Positions 1 to 8,739 of a stretch of 14,047 bases of DNA are shown piece by piece. The stretch's first letter is position 1, and every line of letters begins with the position of its first letter. The notes beneath the pieces were generated by a model. That model worked only from the letters and a program-made list of their open reading frames with translations, was not told the origin of the DNA and made no database searches. The DNA comes from Conidiobolus incongruus B7586 (taxonomy: Eukaryota > Entomophthoromycota > Entomophthoromycetes > Entomophthorales > Conidiobolaceae), in NCBI GenBank assembly GCA_000697335.1, contig JNEM01009226.1:1-14047 (forward strand). The letters run 5' to 3'. A program made the translations under genes and the position numbers.

Positions 1-1978
1 TAAATAAGGTTTTTATAATAATAATAAACTTTGATAAAGATTCTTATTAAATATAAAAAATTTTTTAATTTAATTAAATAATAATCTTAACTTTATTATA
101 ATATAAGATATAAGAATATTTAAAAGATTTTAATATAAAAAATATTTATTTATATAACAAAGTAAATAATAATCTTTAATATTAAAAATATAGAAATAAA
201 TATTATAGATTATAAGAAATTTTAATAATATATTTAGAAATAAAATATAAAATTAAAAAATAAATTAATTAATATATTAATATAAAGATAATAATATAAA
301 TAATATTTATAGTTAATTTGAAAGATATTTTGGTATTATCAGAATTATTAATTATTATACTCTGAGAATCTAAAAAATTATATTAATTAACATTAAATAA
401 ATGATAATTTACTTAATTACAAAATAATGTATTTTGAGTAATGATTTGAAATTTAATTGCTTTATATTGAAAAATCTTCTAAATTATTATAAAATTTGAT
501 AAATTTGAATGAAACAAAAAAATTATAAATTCAAATAAAAAGATAAAGGTATATGGAGTTTTTTAATAAGAATATAATAAATTTCTTATAAAAATTTAAA
601 TATATATTATTTTTAAATATTTTTTATTAAGGCATATTATATATCGATAGCTAATATTGAAGAAAAACAACTTTTTTGCTATTTTATATATATTTTTTAG
701 TTTTTCTATTATTTTCATCAATATATATTTTAAAATAATATAAAATTGAATTAATATATAATAAAATTTTTATATGTTAATTTATAATCAGTTGCTTTGA
801 TTTCTGATTTTAATAATTATATTTCTTCGTTAATATTAATTTCGAATATAATAAATATATATAGTATATTGAATATTCCCTAAAAATATATAAGAAAAAT
901 AAATATATATTAATTTTGTTAAATTAAGATGAAAAATGAAATAATATAAAAAAATAAAGTTTAATATATAATTAATTTTCAAATTATAAATTTTATATTT
1001 TATAATATTAATGATTATAAAATGTATATAAATTAAATAAGAATATATATTATTGATTTTTTCCTTTTATAAACTTTAGAAATAAATATTCCTATAATAT
1101 AATAATGAATCATACATATAACCTTATATTTTGATAAACACTATTATACTTATTTAATGATTTATAAAATTAAAGTTGCATTTGATATAATAAAAACAAT
1201 TATAAATATGTATTTATTTTTTGATGTTATTGATTTCAATATTAATAAATAAATTATAAATTACAATCATAAATTACATTTAATAGATAGATTCTGGAAT
1301 TGGGTTTTATTTTACTAAAGAATTTGAAAATATTCATTTTTTCATTAAAATATCAGCTGCAAGTTTTTTTAAATCAATAACTATTATGAATGAAAATTAA
1401 ATATTAAAAATGACTTGAAAAATTTTAAAATAATAAAATAAAAAAATAAAAAAATATCGCCACATGGTTAATTTTTGGTATATTCAGAAATATTGCATAC
1501 TTAGCATTATATCTATTTATTAATTATTATAACATGATAAAACATTATTTTTGGAAACAACTTTAAACAAAATTAATATTTTAAACTTAGGAGTAAAATA
1601 TAGGTAAACTAATATCAATTTTCCTTAAAATTATATCAGTATGCTATAAGTATATGATTTAAAAAATGATATATACCACATTGTAACTGGATCGAATTTT
1701 ATTATATCTATATTATTATTAGTTTTTTGAATGTAAAAGCCTTGTGAAATTATTAAAATAACAATATTTTGTGTGTTTTAATAAATGAATTAATGAAAAA
1801 ATATTTAAACCTTATACCTTTTAATAGATAATAGATATCTTTAATAAGAATTCGGTGATTAATGCTGTATTGATATAGGTATATTTTTTTAGAGGAATTG
1901 AAAGTTAATAATCAATTTGCTTATTTAATCCATCTAGTCTATTGTAAATCTTTAAAAAAATTAACGTTTGAACATTAG
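1..1978. other. Very AT-rich stretch, no gene seen
   Basis: By eye this stretch is only about 12-18% G+C, made of A/T runs and short T-A alternations. No open frame with protein-like composition, no tRNA-like box and no clear long repeat was seen on either strand. It could be ordinary AT-rich intergenic DNA or transposon sequence decayed beyond recognition. A profile search of the decayed sequence would be needed to tell these apart. Confidence 0.7.
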
Positions 1979-2251
1979 TATTGTCACGCACTAAGCAATG
2001 CTGGCCAGGGTCAAGGTGATCAGGTCATTGGTTCCAGGGGTGGTTAGTATCTCCAGGACAAGGCAGACAAGCTGAGGCTTATACATGTCTAGTTGAGCGG
2101 CGAGCATGGTGCTTAAATTGGAGGTATCTGCCACTGTGCGAGGGTCAACAGTGATTAACTGGTCTGAGTTCATTTCAGCAAGGTAATTCAAATGAAATTG
2201 ATAAATTAATGTAAATGATTTAGTCTTAAGTGATGATTTTATTGGAATCTT

Positions 2252-2314
2252 AAGGTAGAGCCAGAGCTGGAGTACCTAGCGTCGGGTTTGATTCTACCAT
2301 GAAACCCCTACCTT
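2252..2314. repeat. Nested inverted repeat (7-bp outer, 6-bp inner stem)
   Basis: AAGGTAG at 2252-2258 pairs with CTACCTT at 2308-2314. Directly inside the right arm, GGGTTT at 2284-2289 pairs with AAACCC at 2302-2307, so the two helices would stack end to end. Between them lies CCAGAGCTGG (2261-2270), itself nearly self-complementary. The outline resembles a small multi-helix RNA, but it is not a tRNA: the stretch is only 63 nt and the T-arm geometry is wrong. Confidence 0.5.
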
Positions 2315-2369
2315 GCATTCGCAATCGCTTATGCTCTTTTATTGGGATTACTAAGCTCAATGCCACAAT

Positions 2370-2406
2370 TCTCCTCGTGAGTCGCACAATGTAAGTCTCG
2401 AGGAGA
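2370..2406. repeat. 8-bp stem hairpin with 21-nt loop
   Basis: TCTCCTCG (2370-2377) is the exact reverse complement of CGAGGAGA (2399-2406). It is the second of a run of hairpins in the GC-richer island. Confidence 0.5.
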
Positions 2407-2424
2407 GTAATGTTTGCAACGGTT

Positions 2425-2447
2425 TCTGTCAACTAGGATTTGACAGA
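2425..2447. repeat. 8-bp perfect hairpin, 7-nt loop
   Basis: TCTGTCAA (2425-2432) and TTGACAGA (2440-2447) are exact reverse complements around the loop CTAGGAT. A compact, stable-looking stem-loop on either strand. No T-run follows that would suggest a terminator. Confidence 0.55.
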
Positions 2448-2471
2448 GAGTTCTCACTTTCTTGCGGTGAT

Positions 2472-2486
2472 TCGACAAGTTGTCGA
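2472..2486. repeat. 7-bp near-perfect palindrome
   Basis: TCGACAA and TTGTCGA flank a single G (2479). As DNA this is a 15-bp palindrome with a one-base centre, the form expected of a dimeric protein-binding site. As RNA it would need a slightly opened loop. It sits at the right edge of the island, about 280 bp upstream of the STIMATE-family start codon. Confidence 0.5.
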
Positions 2487-2764
2487 GTAAACAACCTTGA
2501 AAAGTATATGATTAATTGAAAATAGAATTAATCTCTATATTAAATAATTTTAATGATTATAAATTATAGATATGAATAAAAATAAATTAATGAACGCTAG
2601 TCTGAAACTTGATGGAATGAACATATTTGGATAGAAAGTTCGAATTAATAACCCTTTCAGAAATAATGAAATAAACTTTTTAATGACAATTATGGAATTA
2701 TAAGAGTCAAATTGAAGTCTCAAAGACAAATAACACTCTTACATTTAATCAATTCAAAATAAAT

Positions 2765-3666
2765 ATGACATTAACAAATGACGATGACAATGCTAAAGAC
2801 CATCATTGTAAGCTATTAGGATTTTTTGCTATTGTTATTCAAATGGTTATGGGTGGTTGTATTATTGCTTCCCTATTGTATAAGAGATGGAGAGAATTTC
2901 CAAGACGTCCATGGCTCATTTGGTAAATTTACTTATAAATTTCTTCTCCTTTTTAACCTTCCTTTCAATTAGGTTTTTTGATGTAAGTAAACAAAGCTTT
3001 GGGGCAGGTTTTGTTCATATGTTTAACTTGGGAATTTCGGATTTATTTAGCCAACATGGAAAAGAGGCTTCAAACCCTTGTGTTTGGTAATAATTTGATA
3101 TTTTATCTCTTTCTAAACAATAATGAATAATTAACTGTAAATGCAGGTATTTATTAAACTTATTGCTCGACACTACTTTGGGTGTATATATATTATATAT
3201 AATATTAAAAATAGTTCATAAGGTTTTAAGCTACTTTGAGGTAACACACATCAAATCTGGATACTATGGTAAACCACCTCAGTTCACTATTTGGCTAAAG
3301 CAATTAACAATATTTTGCACCTGTTTGTTTTTAATGAAAATTGTCGTCGGAATCTTACTCTTCTTTTTCCCTTTCATTTTGGATATTGGAGAATGGTTCT
3401 TATCACCATTTGAAGATATTGGAGACCCTAGAGCTCAAATTGTTTTTGTCATGTTTATTATTCCTCTCATCATGAATATTATCCAGTTTTGGATCACCGA
3501 TTATATTATCAAAGATAGTCCCAACCATACATTGCCATATAATCACGAATTGGAACCCAATGATACTATTGAAACTTCTCATAATAACGAAACCAACCAT
3601 CCAGATTTGAATCATCTAATGAGAGACGAACAGTTAGAAGAAGACAATGAACAGAGGATGAATTAA
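2765..3666 (+). CDS. STIMATE/TMEM110-family multi-pass membrane protein, three exons
   Basis: Coding exons 2765-2922, 2973-3086 and 3147-3666 give 263 residues (792 nt including the TAA stop), close to yeast YPL162C and human STIMATE. Family signatures are RRPWLIW then FFDVSKQ (residues 47-60), and NPCVWYLLNLLLDTTLG (87-103). Also visible are GDP followed by a hydrophobic helix (about 184-210), which aligns with the ENPDLKLAIVMLIVPF part of the human protein as I remember it. Likely membrane segments are about 17-39, 92-113, 142-170 and 186-210, with weaker hydrophobicity at 61-77. The C-terminal tail from 212 is Asn/Glu-rich and polar. In animals STIMATE is an ER protein that helps STIM1 at ER-plasma membrane contacts; fungal relatives are vacuolar or ER membrane proteins of unclear role. 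The start was chosen because it is the first ATG in frame with the conserved block. No intact neighbour suggests co-regulation. Confidence 0.9.
2923..2972 (+). other. Intron 1 of the STIMATE-family gene
   Basis: A 50-bp GT-AG intron with 5' site GTAAAT, 3' site CAATTAG, and TTAAC about 18 nt before the acceptor as a possible branch site. It splits a Trp codon as TG|G. The splice is required to join RRPWLIW to FFDVSKQ, which the family keeps contiguous. Confidence 0.9.
3087..3146 (+). other. Intron 2 of the STIMATE-family gene
   Basis: A 60-bp GT-AG intron with 5' site GTAATA and 3' site ATGCAG. TTAACT precedes the acceptor by about 10 nt. Like intron 1 it splits a Trp codon as TG|G (phase 2). 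Splicing restores the conserved CVWYLLN block. Confidence 0.9.
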
Positions 3667-4156
3667 ATTATATAAATTCATTATCTCTGGGATAGATTCC
3701 TTTCGAGTCACTTGATATGTCTGGAGAAGGCAATTTTTCATTTATAATTGATTGTATTAGTATAAAGTTTTACTTATTTTTTTTAATTCTTCACTTTTAT
3801 TGAGTGATATTAGTGATATAATTTTACATTAATTATGATTATACTTGCTGTCTTTTATAACATATATGCATTCTACTTTAAAATGATAAAATTTGATAGA
3901 TAGTCAAATTGAATATTCTAATTAGGTTATATACACACTACTCGAACTAAATAATTTTGATTATAACAATGAAATTATAAATCTGAATTTTTAAGTTAAT
4001 TTATTCAATTTTATCTGATTATTATGCAATTTGAAAATTTAAAATTGTATTAAGATGTTTGAATTGTGGCTGTTATTGTTAATAATTTCAAATATATTTA
4101 TTCCAATTACAGCAATTTGAAATACCACATGGGTTTGATTTCTTGGATATGTATAT
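3667..4156. other. AT-rich 3' flank, no gene seen
   Basis: This is the 3' side of the STIMATE-family gene up to the LTR. It is AT-rich with moderate T-runs, and AATTAAATTATATAAATTCA near 3661-3680 could serve in 3' end formation. I see no coding frame, RNA gene or repeat. Confidence 0.6.
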
Positions 4157-4490
4157 TGTCACGAGTCAGGTGACTCCCTTCTACCCAAGTATTCTTACAT
4201 CAACTTAATGTAAAAGTCATTCCCCTTCACATATCATCTGCTGTTGCTCTAACTTTTAATTGACGGATGATGCAAGTTGCTGGAGAATCTCATGAATCAC
4301 CATATCCAACTCACACTATATAAAACCCGGTATTAGAGCTATCCTCAGCAGGAAATGTTTGATCTGGGTCCTCCCAGTTATTTCACTTAAACCAATAAAC
4401 CCCTTATCTCCTTAGCACTTAACTGGAATTCTCCAAATCTCTCTCTTTTACTTAAACTACTCTGGACACAGCTTTCCCAAGACGTGTTAA
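4157..4490 (+). repeat. 5' long terminal repeat
   Basis: It begins TGTCACGAG and aligns along its whole length with 11108-11438, with only small indels. The homology stops at TTAAT, just before a primer-site-like TGGTGG, which fixes the right edge to within a few bases. The end does not read CA, but CGTGTTAA is a near inverted repeat of TTGTCACG, as expected at LTR ends. C clearly exceeds G on this strand. Confidence 0.8.
4317..4325 (+). promoter_or_regulatory. TATA box of the 5' LTR
   Basis: TATATAAAA lies about 160 bp into the LTR and is unchanged in the second LTR copy (11269-11277), although much of that copy has changed. This is the position expected for the LTR promoter, so transcription would have started roughly 25-60 bp downstream. 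Confidence 0.6.
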
Positions 4491-4491
4491 T

Positions 4492-4504
4492 TGGTGGAAA
4501 ATCC
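4492..4504 (+). other. Candidate tRNA primer-binding site
   Basis: TGGTGGAAAATCC starts where homology between the two LTR copies ends. Primer sites complement a tRNA 3' end ending in CCA, so they begin with TGG directly after the LTR, as here. The primer tRNA would end in GGATTTTCCACCA; I cannot name it. It does not match the common initiator-Met site. Confidence 0.5.
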
Positions 4505-4646
4505 ATATCACCATCCTCCATTCACCGAAAATCACGCTGTTCAAATATTAGCCAATAAGAAGAATAATCGTTAAGAAGAAACCAATACATCTAAGAATAA
4601 TTTTACTGAAAAGCATCAGACACCACTCACAACACAACAACTCAAA

Positions 4647-5660
4647 ATGAATGAAGAAACTGCTATTTACACAATTAATACGGATGATCATCATCATGAA
4701 GATAATATGATGAATAACAAAGAATACGAATTTCAAAAAGATTCTCAAAATTTGAAACAATAACCCTATTTTATTCAAGGATTAAAGAAGTCACTTGATA
4801 ACCTTAACTGTGAACAAACTCTCACTCTGAAGAAATTAATTGAAGAAGCATCCAAGCCAGTAGATATCACTTTTGACAACGTTGACTTAAACTTTCGTAG
4901 CGAAGATAACACTCCTAGTATTGAATCAAAAACTTAAACAACAATTAATAATAGCAATCTAAATCCAAGAAGTTTTAAAACCGATGTTATTACATACACA
5001 TTATTCAATCCCTACAATCTTGTCAATCAGACGAACTGGCCGTATTTCGATTCAAAAAGTCCGATCCCGAAGTATGGGTAGACCGTGTTAAAGTACTGAA
5101 GGAAGCTTGTGACGTGCCAGATAACATTGCACTAAAGAAGGTTCAAATTAATATTGACCCGAGCACTAGCTATTGGCTTAGAAGCATTATAAACCACAAA
5201 CCCAACTTTACATGGAACGATTTTGTCAAGAGATTCAAAGAATATTTTTATGATCCAAATCATGAACAAAAACTGATCACCAAGCTATACTCAGCCAAGA
5301 TATATTAGAACGAACACTGAAGAATTCGCCTTCAGGATCAAAAATTGGACCCCAACTTTACAATACAGTCACGATATAGATCTTGTTGAAATATTTAAAA
5401 AAGAATTACGTCCAAAAATTCGTGAAAAAAGTTATTCAACAATCATTATTGAAATCAGCGATGAAGAAAGAAAAGATCGTTATGGAAATTGAAAAATATG
5501 AACAGAAAGATGCCATCAACAGAAATCTGAACGAATTTATTTAGAAGCTGAACAAGTTTGCAGAAGGTAACCAATACCACAAATCACACGAAAAGTTCTC
5601 AAAAAGTCGAGGTCTCCGTCTGAATCAAACTCTATCAAAAAGACACCGGAAGTGATAATG
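4647..5660 (+). pseudogene. Fossil gag region (capsid-like)
   Basis: The region opens with an ATG at 4647 in an acidic, His/Asp/Asn-rich stretch. The part at about 5050-5420 has the look of the retrotransposon gag/capsid domain: ALKKVQINIDPSTSYWLRSI (residues coded around 5130-5190), then the WNDFVKRFKEYFYDPN block (5215-5263), and further on EEFAFRIKNW (about 5312-5341). These match the pattern of helices around W..F...F...F in Ty3-type gag. No CCHC zinc knuckle was recognised. It would have formed the particle shell. It is broken in several places; the 3' limit given is approximate. Confidence 0.65.
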
Positions 5661-6290
5661 ACTACCGGAAAATAAATGAAAACATTATATTCTCTAAGGA
5701 AAAAGTAAAGGATAAAGAAGGCGAAGCAAGCACCAAAGTAGATGGTCGCCTTATCAAGGATTTTACAACTGATATTTCATATAAACAAAATGCAAGTGAA
5801 GTCATACTTAGCCCCAATTTAATACAGAAGGATGATAAAGTTATTGGTGAGTGTATACTTACCAGTTCAACTCAGCCAGAAACCAATACAATACTATGCC
5901 ATGACTCAGCTGGAATCAATCCTTCTCATAAACAGAACGAATTTTCAGCCGCTGGACACAATAATGATACAATTGAATTACTCATGGCTATGTCACATGG
6001 AAAAGACGAAGATGAGGATCACCAAAGTGAAAATGATAACAAAAGATTAAATTATTGGTTAACAGTATACAAAGCTCTATGACAAACTATGCTAAGCAAG
6101 ATCCGCCAAAGGAAGATGTGTTCATACAAAAAAAGAACAGATTCTGGATTAGAGAGAAGTCAAAAAGAGATCATATTGAAGGAGCTGTTAACAAATAAGA
6201 TTTGATCAAATCAATTCTAAATTACATAATTCAAACTCTGCTACACACCTTAATGGAATTATCACCAAAACTAAAGCAGAGCTCATCAAA
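5661..6290 (+). pseudogene. Linker between gag and dUTPase, function unknown
   Basis: The stretch has coding-like composition, polar and rich in Asp, Glu, Lys, Asn and Ser, but no domain that I recognise. In the most protein-like frame it contains blocks such as DFTTDISYKQNASEVILSPN and LLMAMSHGKDEDEDHQSEND. It probably belonged to the gag-pro polyprotein. It is broken. Confidence 0.45.
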
Positions 6291-6305
6291 TAAATAAATC
6301 CAAGA

Positions 6306-6713
6306 ATGCCAAATCAGGCTCTTATAACAGACGTACGTGAAAATGCAATATTGGTCTCTAAGCTGCACCAAGAAGGTATTCTACCAATGAAGTTTTTCAA
6401 GCATGATGCTGGTTACGACCTATCCGCATTAGAAGATACTGTTATTGAAGCAGGAAAAAACTCTAAGCTAAGAACGAGTATTGCCATCACACTCCCACAG
6501 AACATGTACGCTAAACTCGAATCAAGCTCTAGTCTAGTTCATAATGATAGTCTAATAGTAGAAGGAGGTGTAATTGACGGTGGATATCAAGATAAAATAT
6601 TCGTAATCCTTAGAAATCGTGGTAATACCAACAAATTAGTCAGGAAACGAGATAGAATTGCACAGTTAATCCCAATAAAAATCAATATACACAGATTATC
6701 AAAGTTGAACTGA
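6306..6713 (+). pseudogene. dUTPase-like domain of the fossil element
   Basis: A 135-residue open stretch with the order of trimeric dUTPase motifs: HDAGYDLSA (motif 1, about residues 38-46), LESSSSL (motif 2 position, 71-77), GGVIDGGYQDKIFV (motif 3, 87-100) and RKRDRIAQLIP (motif 4, 113-123). The enzyme hydrolyses dUTP to dUMP and pyrophosphate, which limits uracil in newly made cDNA. In betaretroviruses the dUTPase also lies upstream of protease, whereas in non-primate lentiviruses it lies inside pol. Here it sits between gag and protease. It is part of the broken element, and the name rests on motifs 1, 3 and 4. Confidence 0.8.
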
Positions 6714-6820
6714 ATGATTTACCGCACTCTGATCGCAACAAAAATGGCTTTGAATCTACAAACAAAGTTGAACAAACGACCGGCGAAGACAATTTATTAA
6801 CTGGCTCAGGTTGTCCAAAA

Positions 6821-7432
6821 GTGGAGATCAGAATATGTGATACGGACACTGAAACTTACATCGATGGTGGTACTGGTAAAAACATCATGAGTCAAGATAT
6901 GGCAAAACTCATTGGTATTGAAGAGTTAGAAGAAACTAATTTTACACTTCAAACATTGAACAGTATTGTAAATTCAATTGGAGCTGTTGAAGCACCCATT
7001 AAAATTGCTAGTACCAAAATGAAAGTCAATTTTATCGTTATGGAATCTAACGATGCACCTGTGTTACTTGGTCACTCTTGGTTAAATACTGTAAACAGAG
7101 AAACGGTGTGGAAAAACGGAAAGTTTAACATTAATTTCAAAGGTCAAAAAGGTGCTCTAGATACATTTACAAACAACAAAATTAACAATGGAAATTGGAT
7201 TGAAGTTTCAGAATCTCACACTAATGTGATGCTGATTTTTGACATAGAAGATCATAATGAATCGATTAAAGATTTGGAAAATGTCTCTGATAAATGGCAT
7301 GCCAAAAAAGAAAGACTAGAAATTTTTGATGCAAACCCTGGAATTTATGAGAAATTTCTCTATGATTTAAATGGAACTGACAAAATCAAACACTATATTC
7401 CATTGGAAGATGAAAGCATGAAACTAATTTAA
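6821..7432 (+). pseudogene. Fossil retropepsin-like aspartic protease region
   Basis: The open stretch codes for 203 residues. TYIDGGTGKNIMS (residues 12-24) stands where retropepsins have the D-S/T-G active-site loop, followed by GAVEAPIKIASTKMKVNFIV and then APVLLGHSWLN (79-89), matching the LLG-DWL flap-to-helix block of Ty3-type proteases. About 110 further residues of charged linker lead towards reverse transcriptase. The protease would have cut the gag-pol polyprotein inside the particle. It follows the dUTPase and precedes RT, as expected for Ty3/gypsy. Confidence 0.75.
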
Positions 7433-7439
7433 AGAAATG

Positions 7440-8270
7440 TCAAGAATCCAAGTCCACTTGCAAGTCGATGTAGAAAAAGAAGTTAAGCAAATGTTTGACG
7501 CCAACATTTTGAAGAATCCAATTCCCCATATGCAAGTAAACTAATTGTAGTGCCAAAACGAAATAGAGGCATTAGAGTTTGTGTTAACTTTATAACAATT
7601 AATGCTGTCACAATTAAAGAAAAGTATTCATTACCTAATTTACAAGACATAATTGGCACATTACAACCAGGACTTAGCTTTAGTATGCTCTATTTAATGA
7701 GTGGTTATTGGCAAGTCCACATGGCTGAAAAAGTCAAAATTAAGACGGCATTTCACACACTGCAAGGTCACTACCAGTTCACTAGAATGCGATTTGGATT
7801 GTTGTCAGCTCCTAATACATTCCAAAAGTTGATGAATATTATATTAAGAAAAAAGCATCGACACGTTTGCATGGATTTATTTAGATGACGTTGTAATATT
7901 TTCCAAATGAATTGACAAACATCTCAAACATATTAATTTGGTATTTCAAGAATTTCACAATGCAAATTTAAAGATCAGCTTAGAAAAATATCATTTCATG
8001 TTTGAAGAAATTAATTTTTAGGCTTTGTCATCAGAAACAGAGTTGTCAAAACTGATCCTAGTAATGTAGAAAAAGTTAGGAATTTTTAAACCCCTATAGA
8101 TAAAACAGATATAAAAGCATTCCTTGGCTCATCAGGATTTTATCGTCATTTCATTAAGAATTATTCAAAAATTGCTGCACCATTGATTGAACTTACCAAA
8201 GAAAAGAATACATTTGTATGGTCATCTAAAGAAGGAGAAGAATTTTGTATACTCATCAATAAGTTAACCA
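7440..8270 (+). pseudogene. Fossil reverse transcriptase region
   Basis: Ty3/gypsy RT blocks appear in order: VCVNF and NAVTIKEKYSLPN (about 7580-7645), SGYWQVHMAEKVKIKTAFHT (about 7700-7760), RFGLLSAPNTFQ (7789-7824), the YLDD box (7878-7889), and the connection-side GFYRHFIKNYSKIAAPLIEL block (8138-8197). RT copies the element RNA into DNA from the tRNA primer. The region is broken. The motif order and wording leave little doubt about the family. Confidence 0.85.
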
Positions 8271-8281
8271 ACTAACATATT

Positions 8282-8640
8282 TTGATCAGTCCAGATTTCA
8301 AAAAAGAATTCTTACTATCAACTGACGCTTCAGATCTGGTTATTGGAGGAGTCTTAGCACAGTTGGACTCAAATGGAAAAGAGAGAGCTTGCAGATATTT
8401 TTCTAGAATTTTGTCTCACGCAGAAAACAAGTACTCTTTTACTCGAAAAGAAGCTCTCGCAGTAGTTTCGGTTATAACTCACTTTAGAAACTATTTATGG
8501 GCAAGAATTTCACAGTCTATACAGATCAAGTGCCTCTCCATCAGTTTTTATTCACTACAGAACCCTCTACACAGTTAGCTTGATGGGTCGCTACTCTTTT
8601 GGAATACAACTTTACTCTTGAATACAGACCTTGTAAACAT
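8282..8640 (+). pseudogene. Fossil RNase H region
   Basis: LSTDASDLVIGGVLAQ (about 8312-8360) carries the first catalytic Asp in the usual TDAS setting. YSFTRKEALAVV (about 8433-8470) carries the Glu-containing helix seen as Y...EKE.LA.V in Ty3-type elements. RNase H removes the RNA strand after first-strand cDNA synthesis. It directly follows the RT connection block. It is part of the broken element. Confidence 0.8.
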
Positions 8641-8739
8641 AATGGAAATGCTGTTGGATTAAACAGGTTAGAATCCGAAGTACTATTTACAAAGAAAGTC
8701 AAAATGATCAATTGAAACGAATATGACAAGACTTCAGAA

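Larger units (their letters stand above)
1981..2510. other. GC-richer island of unknown nature
   Basis: Base composition jumps from about 15% G+C to roughly 45% at the left edge and falls back after about 2500, with an AT-rich dip near 2200-2245. On the minus strand there are two short open frames, 1991-2191 (66 codons, ATG start) and 2250-2432 (60 codons). I recognise neither, and both are short enough to be chance. The left edge reads TATTGTCACG, the same ten bases that begin the LTR at 4154-4163, so the left half could be a piece of another LTR-type element read forwards. The right half (2252-2486) holds several perfect stem-loops, listed separately. It could be a non-coding RNA gene, a remnant of a mobile element, or exons of a minus-strand gene. 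I cannot choose between these from sequence alone. Confidence 0.45.

Noticed and set aside
2252-2314. tRNA gene suggested by a 7-bp acceptor-like stem and GGTTTGATTC
   Set aside because: Only 63 nt between the arms, a 12-nt loop where a T-loop of 7 is required, and no anticodon arm in register.
2887-3090. A 67-codon open frame starting at ATG 2887, as a separate gene
   Set aside because: Its first part reads through intron 1 in the wrong frame; its second part is exon 2 of the STIMATE-family gene.
4548-4778. Reverse-strand open frame over the gag start
   Set aside because: Hydrophobic, low-complexity antisense of gag-like coding sequence; no motif.
5832-6050. 72-codon ATG frame in the linker
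   Set aside because: An overlapping frame has more protein-like composition; this frame shows no domain and is probably a shadow.
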